DNA of 64,000 nt from Silene conica (lineage: Eukaryota; Streptophyta; Magnoliopsida; Caryophyllales; Caryophyllaceae), in the NCBI GenBank assembly GCA_029255685.2, contig CM055312.2, positions 10,812,649 through 10,876,648 of the forward strand, read 5' to 3'. Position 1 is the first letter of the stretch. The number at the start of each line of letters is the position of its first letter. The notes under the pieces are model-generated. The model was given only the letters and a program-made list of their open reading frames with translations. It made no database searches and was not told the DNA's origin. The position numbers were made by a program, and so were the translations under genes. Shown here piece by piece: positions 48,817 to 58,395 of this stretch.

Positions 48817-49176
48817 TGATTGATTGATTGATTCTATTTTAATTTGTATTAGAACCTTTTTTAAGTTAATTTATCTTTTATTTTAATTTATTTGTTCTTT
48901 CATTCTCCTAACTATTCGTCTTATAAATCTAACTATTTGATGTAACTAATATAACCACAATCTTGACTATAATTTTCATTTTCGGTAGTATATAGAACTT
49001 AATTATCTTAATTTTGATTTTTTTTATAATTTATATAACTTAAATTGCTTAAATTTGTATGTTATAATTTCCTTTTTAACCATGTCTTAATTGTTTCGTT
49101 TTAATCCTGTCTTATAATTGTGACTCCTATTAACATTATCATGTGCTAGCTTATTAACTTACCTAACTTGAAGTTC
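48817..49176. other. AT-rich intergenic DNA
   Basis: Nothing recognised. A short GATT run lies at its left end. Confidence 0.5.
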
Positions 49177-49179
49177 TAA

Positions 49180-49884
49180 GGCCCTGTTCTTTTGGACTTC
49201 AAGTCACTTAACTTAAGTTCACTTCAGATCCTATAAGTTCAGTTCAGTTCAGTTCAGTTCAGTTCCTATAAGTTCAGTTCAGTTCCTATAAGTTCAGTTC
49301 AGTTCAGATCCTATAAGTTCAGTTCAGTTCAGTTCCTATAAGTTCAGTTCAGTTCCTATAAGTTCAGTTCAGTTCAGTTTAGTTCCTATAAGTTCAGTTC
49401 AGTTCAGTTCAGTTCCTATAAGTCCAGTTCAGTTCAGTTCAGTTCCTATAAGTTCAGTTCAGTTCAGTTCATATAAACTCAATTAAGAAAAGTTATATAC
49501 GGAGTATTATTTTTAACAACCGATACAAACATTTCGCTTTAATTATTCGATACACGTCATCTATAAAAAAACAACTCATTAATAATTTACCCGTATTTTA
49601 CTCTCTAATTAATGTCAAACTATCATCCTCATTATATAATGCCAAAAAACAACTCATCATACGACGCCTTCACCCTCACCAATTGTCACTCTCCCATTAA
49701 TCAGTTTCTTCATCACCATTGTTAGAGAAAATAAGTGGTTATAAAAATTGTAATAGTGAATTATTTTTATCGTAATGTAATTGTAGTATAATGTATGAAC
49801 TATGAACAAACCATTATATATAAAGTTGAAAATATTTTAAACTACCTTGTGTTTTACACTAATTTTTTTATCAATGTCATCTAT

Positions 49885-49951
<67 letters not shown>

Positions 49952-50364
49952 CAACAACAACAACAATAATAACAACAATAATAACAATAATAATAATAAT
50001 AATAATAATAGTTAACTTAAATTAAAATAAAGTTAATTAAGTTCGGATTTTAGAAGTTCAGTTCAGATCCTATAAGTTAAGTTCAGTTCAGATCCTATAA
50101 GTTCAGTTCAGTTCAGTTCAGTTCAGCTCCTATAAGTTCAGTTCAGTTCCTATAAGTTCAGTTCAGTTCCTATAAGTTCGGTTCAGTTCCTATAAGTTCA
50201 GTTCAGTTCAGTTCCTATAAGTTCAGTTAAGTTCAGTTCCTATAAGTTCAGTTCAGTTCCTATAAGTTCAGTTCAGTTCCTATAAGTTCAGTTCAGTTCA
50301 GTTCAGATCCTATAAGTTCAGTTCAGTTCAGTTCAGTTAAGTTTTAGTCCAAAAGAACAGGGCC
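49180..50364. mobile_element. Non-autonomous PIF/Harbinger-like element (copy 1)
   Basis: 1185 bp. TIRs are GGCCCTGTTCTTTTGGACT and its complement, with a 3-bp TSD TAA (49177-49179 and 50365-50367), the Harbinger target. Most of the element is arrays of AGTTCAGTTC separated by CTATA, on both sides of a unique centre that contains an AAT microsatellite (49882-50010). The arrays run in the same direction at both ends, so only the outer 19 bp are inverted. The element at 61550 is a reverse-oriented relative with the same termini and TSD. Confidence 0.85.
49882..50010. repeat. (AAT)n / (AAC)n microsatellite
   Basis: About 40 trinucleotide units, mostly AAT with an AAC stretch, inside the Harbinger-like element. 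The complementary run occurs in the sister element at 61875-61955. Confidence 0.9.
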
Positions 50365-50544
50365 TAAGATGTGAATGTTATAATTTCGGTATATATATAT
50401 ATATATATATAGAGGCCGGATCACGTGAGGCCGCCTATTACGGTGAGGCCGCCGGACCTCACGCATCCCCAAGCTGTTTGGGCCAAATTCACTCACCCTC
50501 AAGCTGTTGGGCCGACTTAACACTCCATTATTCAATGTTTGGGC

Positions 50545-51213
50545 TGAAAAATTTGGGGTCTTCACAAGTTAAGCTTCTAGTTTCACAGTTTCACAATATT
50601 TGCTTCCAGTTTCACAAGTTAAGCATCTAGTTTCACAGTTTCACAGTTTCACAATATTTGCTTACAGTTTCATATCTTAAGCATCTAGTTTCACAAGTTA
50701 AGCTTCTAGTTTCACAGAATAAGCTTCTAGTTTCACAAGTTAAGCATCTAGATTCACAGTTTCACAGTTTCACAATATTTGCTTCCAGTTTCACAAGTTA
50801 AGCATCTAGTTTCACAAATTAAGCTTCTAGTTTCACAGTTTCACAGTTTCACAGTTTCACAATATTTAAGCTTCTAGTTTCACAGAATAAGCTTCTAGTT
50901 TCACAAGTTAAGCATCTAGATTCACAGTTTCACAGTTTCACAATATTTGCTTCCAGTTTCACAAGTTAAGCATCTAGTTTCACAAATTAAGCTTCTAGTT
51001 TCACAGTTTCACAGTTTCACAGTTTCACAATATTTAAGCTTCTAGTTTCACAGAATAAGCTTCTAGTTTCACAAGTTAAGCTTCTAGTTTCACAGAATAA
51101 GCTTCTAGTTTCACAAGTTAAGCATCTAGTTTCACAGTTTCACAATATGTGCTTCCAGTTTCACATATTAAGCATCTAGTTTCACAAGTTAAGCTTCTAG
51201 TTTCACAGTTTCA
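50545..51213. repeat. Minisatellite, TTTCACA / AAGTTAAGC units
   Basis: About 30 units near 21 bp with the core AGTTTCACAAGTTAAGC plus shorter TTTCACAG units. A larger block is duplicated (about 50700-50860 and 50880-51040). It lies within the Pack-type element. Confidence 0.85.
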
Positions 51214-51214
51214 C

Positions 51215-51700
51215 AGGACCCTTAATTCGGGTTGGGTCAGCTGAATAACAGCCTTAACAACTGGACTAGAAAACGAAGCCTCACGCATGACCCGGATAAT
51301 ACTCGGATCATCCAAAATAGAAACAACCAACTGCTCAAGCTCCACTTTAACACCCAACAAATGTTGATGTTGCTCTGGCACACCTCTTCTTCGATTGGCC
51401 TGGGCTCGCTTCAATGCCGCCATTAACGAGTTAAAATATAGGAGGGTCCACGGGCCCACAAACCCGACCCGAATTATGGTGTTGGGTTGTTGGGATCCAG
51501 TCCAAAGCGACGCTAAAGCAGAGCTCTAAAGCACGACACTGTAACGGGTGAGAGGAATTCGGGTTAGAGCGGATGCATGCTCGACGGAACAACCCGGTTG
51601 GTGAACTGAGGAGTGTTGCAGCTACATGAAGCGACGTAGTTTGGCGTGGTTTCCACAGTTGGCTTCTGATATTACCTGGGTTAGTACGGTGGATGATTGG
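51215..51700 (-). pseudogene. Captured SMAX1-LIKE (D53/SMXL) N-terminal fragment
   Basis: On the minus strand the frames read [31 protein letters not shown], then after a frameshift [32 protein letters not shown] and [16 protein letters not shown]. These are the Clp N-domain motifs of SMXL proteins, the HSP101-like targets of karrikin and strigolactone signalling. Upstream, [10 protein letters not shown] suits the start of the same domain in another frame. At least two one-base frameshifts are present (near 51437 and near 51632), and nothing beyond the first-exon region is present. It is non-functional as a protein. An antisense or siRNA effect on the parent gene is conceivable but unsupported. 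Confidence 0.85.
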
Positions 51701-51863
51701 AGTTGAAGAAAAAGAGAGAGAAATGAAGACAGATGAATTGTCAGTTTTTTTTTTGATATTATATAGGACACGTGTCAAGATCTCGTGCGCCCATGCTACT
51801 AAAATCTAACGGTTTAGAATGGTCCGGCAGCCTCACGCTAAGAGAGCGGCCTCACGTGATTCA

Positions 51864-51868
<5 letters not shown>

Positions 51869-51949
<81 letters not shown>
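51869..51949. repeat. (TA)n microsatellite
   Basis: About 40 TA units directly abutting the right TIR of the Pack-type element. A shorter run abuts the left TIR. Confidence 0.95.
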
Positions 51950-51950
<1 letters not shown>

Positions 51951-52062
51951 GATATTATATTATTTATTTTTTATTTTTAAAAAGTAAACATGTTCAAATA
52001 AATAGAATTGGTTATATAATAAGTAAAATTTATAGTCATCTTTGAAAATAAGTGTACACAAC

Positions 52063-52091
52063 CCCGTGATTTTTCACGGGTGTTTCACTAG
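52063..52091 (+). mobile_element. Helitron 3' terminus
   Basis: The hairpin CCCGTGATTTTTCACGGG (52063-52080) is followed by 11 bases ending in CTAG, then T, as in the Helitrons at 26854 and 35821. The matching 5' end was not identified. 52092-52484 holds nothing recognisable. Confidence 0.65.
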
Positions 52092-53051
52092 TTTAATATA
52101 ATGAAATTAATAAAGTTAAAAATTATAAATATTACTTAATTTTGGGAGGGAGAGAATAAGAGGTTTTTTTCCTTTTCCTGTTTTTAGGCAAAAGGTATAA
52201 AATGGAAAAATAATGAAAAATAATGAATAAGTAAAACCCGTACATGAATGAACAACGACATAAATCAAACCTCAACCCTGAATAGAATATACAGTACTAA
52301 CTTATTCTGTAGGATAATAATAAAAATATCTTATATGGTATATTCTGATTATATACCATGTCTCATATTTCCTTCCTATTATAACAGTAGAAATTTAGTT
52401 TACTTTACTCGTTTTTGACATAATCGAGTTCAATTCAATAAATTAAGAGAAGGGTGCGGCATTAAGTAAAATCATGTGTAAGATTTAGCAAAGAGACTTG
52501 CTATATCACGCCCCCCTTATTACTTGTTACGCCCCCTAATTTTTTATTTATTCCCGTTTTGCCCTTGCGTCTTGCGTTTATTTTTTTCGGTCGATGTTTG
52601 TTTTTTTGTTCGTTGAGGTTTTTATTTTTTGTAAATTTGAGACGGTTTTTGAGTCGTTTTTTGAGACGGTTTTTGAGACGGTTTTGGGGGCGGTTTTTGA
52701 GTCGGTTTTTAAGACGGTTTTGGGGGCGGTTTTTGAGACGTTTTTGTGAAACTTGTTTTGTAGACGGTTTGTTAAAAAAAAATTTGAGACGGTTTACGAC
52801 CCGGTTTCTTAGACGGCTATATTGATATGACTACTCATATCATAGCTTTGAAATGTGTAAGCTATGTCAGGTTATCTCCTGCAAGCTTTGTTGATATGAC
52901 TCTTCCTCTCCCCCTTATCTACTGCAACCCCATCTATTCTTTCATTTTATCTACTGCACTCCATCCTATCTATTACATATATTATTTCATTTTATTGAGT
53001 AGATATTGCAGTTTACTAATACAAAAACATACGTATATACAACCTAAAACT

Positions 53052-53351
53052 ATGAATTCCGGTAACGACAACGGTAGCGATTTCTTTAATGAATTTTTTG
53101 CTTCCGATAACGGTCAAGGATCGCAATTTTACGAGCAATACTCCAGCCAAGGACCTCAATTCAACAACGATTTCAATGCAAATCAACATTATCGTTATTA
53201 CGAAGAACGTTGTTACCGTTCTACCGAAAGCGGGTTTTTCGAAAATACTAACCACGATAGTGATTTTGTTAATCGCGGAGAGGGTGATTACGGGTATGAA
53301 GAATCGGAAGCTAATGAAACGGATGAAGTAAGTGTGTCTGACGTACTTTAA
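53052..53351 (+). CDS. Orphan first exon, possibly of a FAR1/MULE-type transposase
   Basis: From ATG 53052 the frame encodes an acidic, Asn/Ser/Tyr-rich segment (starts MNSGNDNGSDFF). At 53327/53328 it meets a good splice donor (GAA|GTAAGTG), giving a 92-residue exon. Without splicing it stops at 53351 (99 aa). N-terminal regions of plant FAR1-related proteins and MULE transposases are often acidic like this, but no DNA-binding or DDE domain follows. It may be what remains of an autonomous ancestor after internal deletion, or a captured exon. Function not recognised. Confidence 0.4.
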   Translation: MNSGNDNGSDFFNEFFASDNGQGSQFYEQYSSQGPQFNNDFNANQHYRYYEERCYRSTESGFFENTNHDSDFVNRGEGDYGYEESEANETDEVSVSDVL

Positions 53352-53437
53352 TTTCTTACAATTTGTGTACTAGTTGTTTTTAATCTGTAAACGTTGCCAT
53401 GCAATTTCACGTACGAACACGTTGTCATGTGGATCAC

Positions 53438-53540
53438 ACGACATGGCCTTGGCTGTGTCGTGTAGTCCACACGACATGGCCTTGGTCGTGTCGTGTTTTC
53501 TACACGACATGGCCTAGGTCGTGTCTTGTTTTCTACAACA
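53438..53540. repeat. Three tandem 33-bp repeats with inverted core
   Basis: Three copies of an ACACGACATGGCCTTGG...GTGTCGTGT unit. Each can fold (ACACGACA / TGTCGTGT). Inside the long-TIR element. Confidence 0.8.
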
Positions 53541-54417
53541 TATACGCAAAATCGTTCCGATTATTTCATACGAAATCGCAATTAAAACCGTCACAACTAC
53601 CTAATCCAACAACAAATCATTACTATCACACCTAATTTGGCTTCAAACATAAATAATTTCCACCTAAAATTACTAATTAAAAATAATTTAACATAAATCT
53701 ATTCTAATAAAATAACAAAACTAATTAAATTACATACCTTAAATGGAAGAGGAATGATTGAAATTGGAGGAGGAGTGATGGATAGTACTTTGTTTGTGTA
53801 ATTTGAAGAGCTTTTTTTGGTTTTTAAATTTGAAAGAGTAAAAAGGAAGAGTAGTAGTAGTGTATGCAGGAGAATTAATAGGAAGAGGTGGTAGGTAGTA
53901 CAAATAACTAAGGGAATCTTACCAAAACTTTATAAACCGTCTCAAAAACCGTCACCATAAATGTTAATTATTAATAATAACCGATGACAATTTATTACTA
54001 CAAAAACCATCAAAAAAAATTTTAGTCAAAAAAAAAAACAAATTATCCGTCAACAAACCCGTCTAACCAACCGTCTCAAAAACCGTGTCAAAATACCGTC
54101 TCTAAACAAACTTAAAAAAATTCAAAATTAACAACATAGAAATATCTGAAAAATATAAACAACAAAAAACTACTCGAAAACAATCACCCAAATAGGCTTA
54201 CAAAACCGACTCGAAAACCGCCTAAAAAACCGTTTCAAACTAAATTAAAAAAACCGTAACAAAAAACCGGATTTCCAAATAAAATTACAGAAATAAAAAA
54301 CGAAAAACAATAAAAAAAAAAAAAAAAGAAAGTCAAAGGGCAAAATGGGAATGTTTAAAATATTAGGGGGCGTAACAAGTAATACGGGGGGCGTGATATA
54401 GCAATTTTGTTAGCAAG

Positions 54418-55111
54418 AAATGCGTAAATTAATTCAAACAAACTCGATTGAAAAGTGAACATTGAGATTCACAAAACAATTTGAACCGACTATGATTTTA
54501 AAAATCACTTTCGTAGTTAATATGATTCTTTATTATACTTTGTATTAGTAAACATACGCCAAACTAAGTTTTAGTACATAACGCTATTTTAAAAGCTCAG
54601 ACTCAACCTAAATTTATCTTCTGAAAATTTCAAAATGTACGACAAATTGATCTAAATCAAGCTTAAAAATAAAACACTCCAATCTAGTATTCCATGATAA
54701 CTAACCAATTCAAATCCGACCAGTTGACATTGGACGACATTAGTGGTGCACGGGCGGGGTTGGTGATAGTGGTAGCGGATGTGGGTGAGGGTGGTAGATT
54801 GGTAGGGATGGAGGAAGGTGGTGGTGGACGGTGGTGGCATGGAAAGGTTACATTTTTCCTTTTGTTTCTATCTTTTTTTCTTTTTAAGAAAAATAAAAGG
54901 TCGTTGTGGTGATCTAAATTTATAAAATAGTAAAACCCGCCCTTATACAAGAATACCCCAAATTCAAATCCGACCAGTTGACATTCGTATAAAACCCGTA
55001 AAGTATCAAAATAAAAAGTAATAGGACACTTGGAGTGATGGAGGAGACTAGGTCACCCTTTCTTTTTCACTAATTTCATGTACAACTCCACTAGTTAGTA
55101 CGAGTAGTCAC
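54418..55111. other. Upstream region of the small-protein gene
   Basis: No gene called. A 24-bp exact direct repeat (54708-54731 and 54962-54985, ATTCAAATCCGACC...) bounds a 230-bp G-rich segment, suggesting a local duplication or insertion. The glycine-rich ORF at 54694-54912 is a by-product of GGTGGT repeats. Confidence 0.5.
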
Positions 55112-55118
55112 TATAAAT
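55112..55118 (+). promoter_or_regulatory. TATA box of the small-protein gene
   Basis: TATAAAT precedes a pyrimidine-rich leader (about 55145-55260) by the usual 25-35 bases. A 5' UTR intron ending at TTTTACAG (55320) is possible. Confidence 0.45.
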
Positions 55119-55383
55119 TGACGTTGAGGCACGATACACAAATTACAAACCAATTAAGTCACCTCCCCTCTTCTTTATCACTATCACATTCCTTTCTTCA
55201 TTCTCCTTTCTCCTCATTTTTTTTCGTCATTTTTCTCTACAAAACACCTCTAATAATATTAACGATAATTCTTCCATAAAACGGTTTTACATCGACATAA
55301 AACATTTATTTATTTTACAGTTGTGGGTTGGGTTTGTTGGTTAAATACCTCTTTATAGTATTAATTAATATTAACAAGAAATA

Positions 55384-56988
55384 ATGGAAAACAAGAAACA
55401 ACAAAAGGGTTCTTCGTCATCTATAACTTCTCAACTTTTTGGACCTCCTGAATCTGATGTCCTTGCTTCCATTTTCCCACCTTCTAAGGTAAAATTCATC
55501 ATGTTTTACTTGCTTTTTTGTATGTATAATGTATAATTTGATTTTTTTTATCCTGACTTACCAATTAAGCTAGTTAACATCTTCAATATTCTGAATATTA
55601 AAAAATGTTAATTTCATATTTTCATGTGAAACAAAATCTATTTTATTGTTTCTATTATTCTTTTGGATATATTACCTAAATTATTGGGATTTGTTTCATT
55701 GAAATTTTGCCAAAATTCAGGGATCATGGCAAAAGGAGCCTTCAGATTCTAGGAATCAACCATTGAGTAACAAACAAGGTATATTAAAATTTCATGAATA
55801 TTTTTTTCCTTTTTTATTTTATATTATTTGGATATTATTTTTATTTTTATTTTTATTTTTATATTTCAATCCTGCACAAGAAGCGGTAAAGAACGTCCAT
55901 CTTTTTGTGTTTCATTCTATGTCCGGCTCCATACAAAAAATACACAATATAAGGGTCAAAATATATATAAACTGGACACAGAATGACTGAATGAGACAGA
56001 ATAGCGAAAAACCCATACAGAATATTGTATAATATTGTCACAACTAGTATAAAGTTTAGTCACTTTGTAGTTTGGTCAATGTCTATCCCATGAAAAGTTG
56101 ATTTATCACTCAAAGAGTCTTGTGGAACAAACAGATAATATCCGTCGTAAATTGAAGACGGATAATATTCCTATCACAAGTCACAACTTACAACAAGGCA
56201 AGTGGGGTTAAATAAACCCATTTAATAGGTTGTCCCACGTGCATTTTGTGAGAAGGACACTATCCGTCTACAACTTGTGACGGATAGTGTTCGTTTTCGA
56301 CGAGAATTTGTGTTTATCACTTCATATAATAACAAGTTGGATAACTAAAAAAATTATTCCTTAATAATGCAAGACCTAAAGTAAAATATGCCATTTTTTC
56401 GGCCATCCACGATTCTACCGTATGTCTCGACTTAGAGTCGGCTAACAATCTAACATATGATTCATATCACCAATTATTTATGCTAAATTACCATAATATT
56501 GCCGATATAAATATAATAAGCTGAATTAATTTAAGACCTTATATAAAATACGCTCCTTTTGGACAATCAATTATCTTAATTTGTGGTCGGCTAAGATGAG
56601 TTATCCTACCAATTTCTAGTTATGAAATGTTGACAACGTACCTTGCATCTTTTATGCTCTGTTTCAGGCAGCGCAACTAGTAAAGATAGGAGCTCCATTT
56701 ACCACCAAGAGGGAGCAGAACCGAGTTATTTGAGCTCGTCTCTCTACTATGGCGGCCAAGAAACATACCCGAGAGAAACGACTCATCAAACCCCCCACTC
56801 GTATCCTAAAGTGAGTGTTTCTGTTTCCTTCATTCCTACAAGGTACAGGTACCTCATTGTTTACGGCGAAGCTGGTGTTTACTTACCTGTTTATCGGTTT
56901 AATGTTTTAGTTCAAGAAAGACGATGGAGAAGATGATCCCAGTGGCGCGGCAAGGGGAAACTGGTGGCAAGGATCGCTTTACTATTAG
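55384..56988 (+). CDS. Small plant-specific protein ending NWWQGSLYY (four exons)
   Basis: Exons 55384-55488, 55721-55778, 56668-56810 and 56911-56988. All introns are GT-AG and all phases agree, giving 127 aa. It starts MENKKQQKGSSSSITSQLFG; the middle has SSLYYGGQETY; it ends EDDPSGAARGNWWQGSLYY. The protein is serine-rich, hydrophilic, without signal peptide or membrane segment. I recognise the family by the LFG start and the conserved C-terminus as small, widely conserved plant proteins of unknown biochemistry. From memory it may include the Arabidopsis salt-induced serine-rich protein SIS, which I have not verified. The ATG follows a CT-rich leader. Intron 2 (889 bp) contains a GACGGAT-family MITE. 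The gene converges on TIM10. Confidence 0.88.
56130..56310. mobile_element. MITE-like repeat, GACGGAT hairpin family (copy 3), in intron 2
   Basis: It ends in a perfect 12-bp hairpin (ACACTATCCGTC / GACGGATAGTGT, near 56260) and starts with a similar ATCCGTC / GACGGAT pair. Its non-coding centre includes CCCACGTGC. It lies entirely within intron 2 of the small-protein gene. Confidence 0.5.
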
Positions 56989-58395
56989 ATTTCGGCTAAC
57001 TGTTGTGTGTGAATACTACAGTTTCTGAGGTATAGCAACAGAAATCCCATCACATACATCAGAATAAATAGATCAGTAATTGTCTAATGGATTGTATTGA
57101 TCATGATCTCGTCGATAAGTTTAATATTTTGCCCCCTTGCAGGAAACTACATACTGTCAAATACTCTACAAGGTTCGAGTCTTTTAGTCGGAATGGAGAA
57201 TAAGACGCGGAATTAGCCTTTAGACGGATAAAGAAAACCTGCAAGGAGCATTGATCTATGGCTTTCGCGAGATAGTTTGCAGTTTGCACAGTATAGTTTT
57301 AGTCATATTTTCGACTTTTGATAGTGTTTTGTTTACATTATATTCTCTATAATCTTAGTCTCCAGTTGAGTTGTGAAGTTGCTTTAATTTGAATGATGCT
57401 ATCAAACTCATCTAGGAATATGCTTGTATCTATCACAGAGTCTACAAAATCTGTTCTTTCTGAAATATGCTTAATCTGTGATCCATGTTTTGCTACATAT
57501 TCTGTTACTTTCCGTATCGAAATTAGGAAAGAATCGAGAATTTAGAATTGGATGGTAAATGCAACCCAATTGAGAAGCAATCAAAATGTTCAAAAATCCC
57601 TAATGTTTGTTCCTCTTCTGGGATTCTCAATTGGTCTTTTCTGGTTACTTCCCGAGATTTCCAGGTTCGCTGAGTCTGTCTTCTTGCGCGTGACATCCAT
57701 CACAATCGAACCCTTTCTGGGTACGTAACAAGTGAGGAAATTATCGGGTAGCCCTCGGTGACACGTGAATTGTGACTTTGATTTAACATTCTAACAGACA
57801 AAGATCGAGACAATGGGCTTATTAGTACCCCCTCTGTAATTTAAAAGTTCCTCTTTTAACTTTTTCGATGGTGTCTTAAGGTTACGATCATAAATATACA
57901 GAAAAAATATGATGTAACGGAAAGAAGTTTGCCGTTCCTGCAACTGTCTATCCGAGGATTTGACATCATTTGTTAATGTCGTTCCTGCTGATTAGTACAT
58001 GGAGTAATACTATCCTGATCTTAGCTATGCATATCGATGCTCACACACACCATCGAATACAATTACGCAGGGTAAATAGACAATATAAGGCCGCTTTACA
58101 AGATCGTGCTCTGTTCAATTTAATCAGCATTTGGTATTATGAACCATGATTTCAAATTTTCAATCCAAGTTAAAACAATGTTGAAAGTCGTCGACTTCAT
58201 TGGTGAATTTACCATCACTTGGGTGTACAAAAACATGGGCAGTTCCAGTTCCCATCTCAAAGATCGAAAAATCGTACGGTAACAGTTGCATACAGGCACG
58301 AAAGTGAGAAGTCCTATACTGCTGTAAGTCTGTAACTTTATCCTCCCTATAATATAGCATTACTGTGACAGAAGGACATATCTGATCAATCAAGT
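56989..58395. other. 3' untranslated regions and spacer between convergent genes
   Basis: The first 300 or so bases are probably the 3' UTR of the plus-strand gene, and about the last 250 the 3' UTR of TIM10. The rest (57400-58100) shows nothing recognisable. Confidence 0.5.

Larger units (their letters stand above)
50412..51868. mobile_element. Pack-type TIR transposon inserted in a TA microsatellite
   Basis: Imperfect TIRs of about 47 bp (50412-50458 and 51821-51868) share ATCACGTGAGGCCGC, then GTGAGGC and GCCGGACC. Both ends lie directly against TA runs (50390-50411 and 51869-51949). The left interior is a 21-bp-type minisatellite. The right interior is a captured piece of a SMAX1-LIKE gene on the minus strand. 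The TSD cannot be read in a TA run. The superfamily is unassigned; elements that favour TA repeats are known among plant MULEs and Tourist-like elements. Confidence 0.75.
52494..54409. mobile_element. Long-TIR, MULE-like non-autonomous element with orphan exon
   Basis: TIRs of about 70 bp (52498-52567 and 54336-54404) share TTGCTATATCACGCCCCCC and TTACTTGTTACGCCCCCTAA. Candidate TSD TTAGCAA plus two diverged bases lies at 52485 and 54410. Inside the TIRs, GACGGTTTTTGAG-type repeats on the left (52640-52815) are matched by inverted AACCGTCTCAAAAACC-type repeats on the right (53930-54260), so the ends are strongly fold-back. The centre has one plausible coding exon and a three-fold 33-bp repeat (53438-53540). 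Confidence 0.72.

Noticed and set aside
51772-51987. ORF across the TA microsatellite
   Set aside because: It encodes only Tyr-Ile repeats from the TA run.
54694-54912. Glycine-rich protein ORF
   Set aside because: It arises from GGTGGT-type simple sequence; no supporting gene structure.
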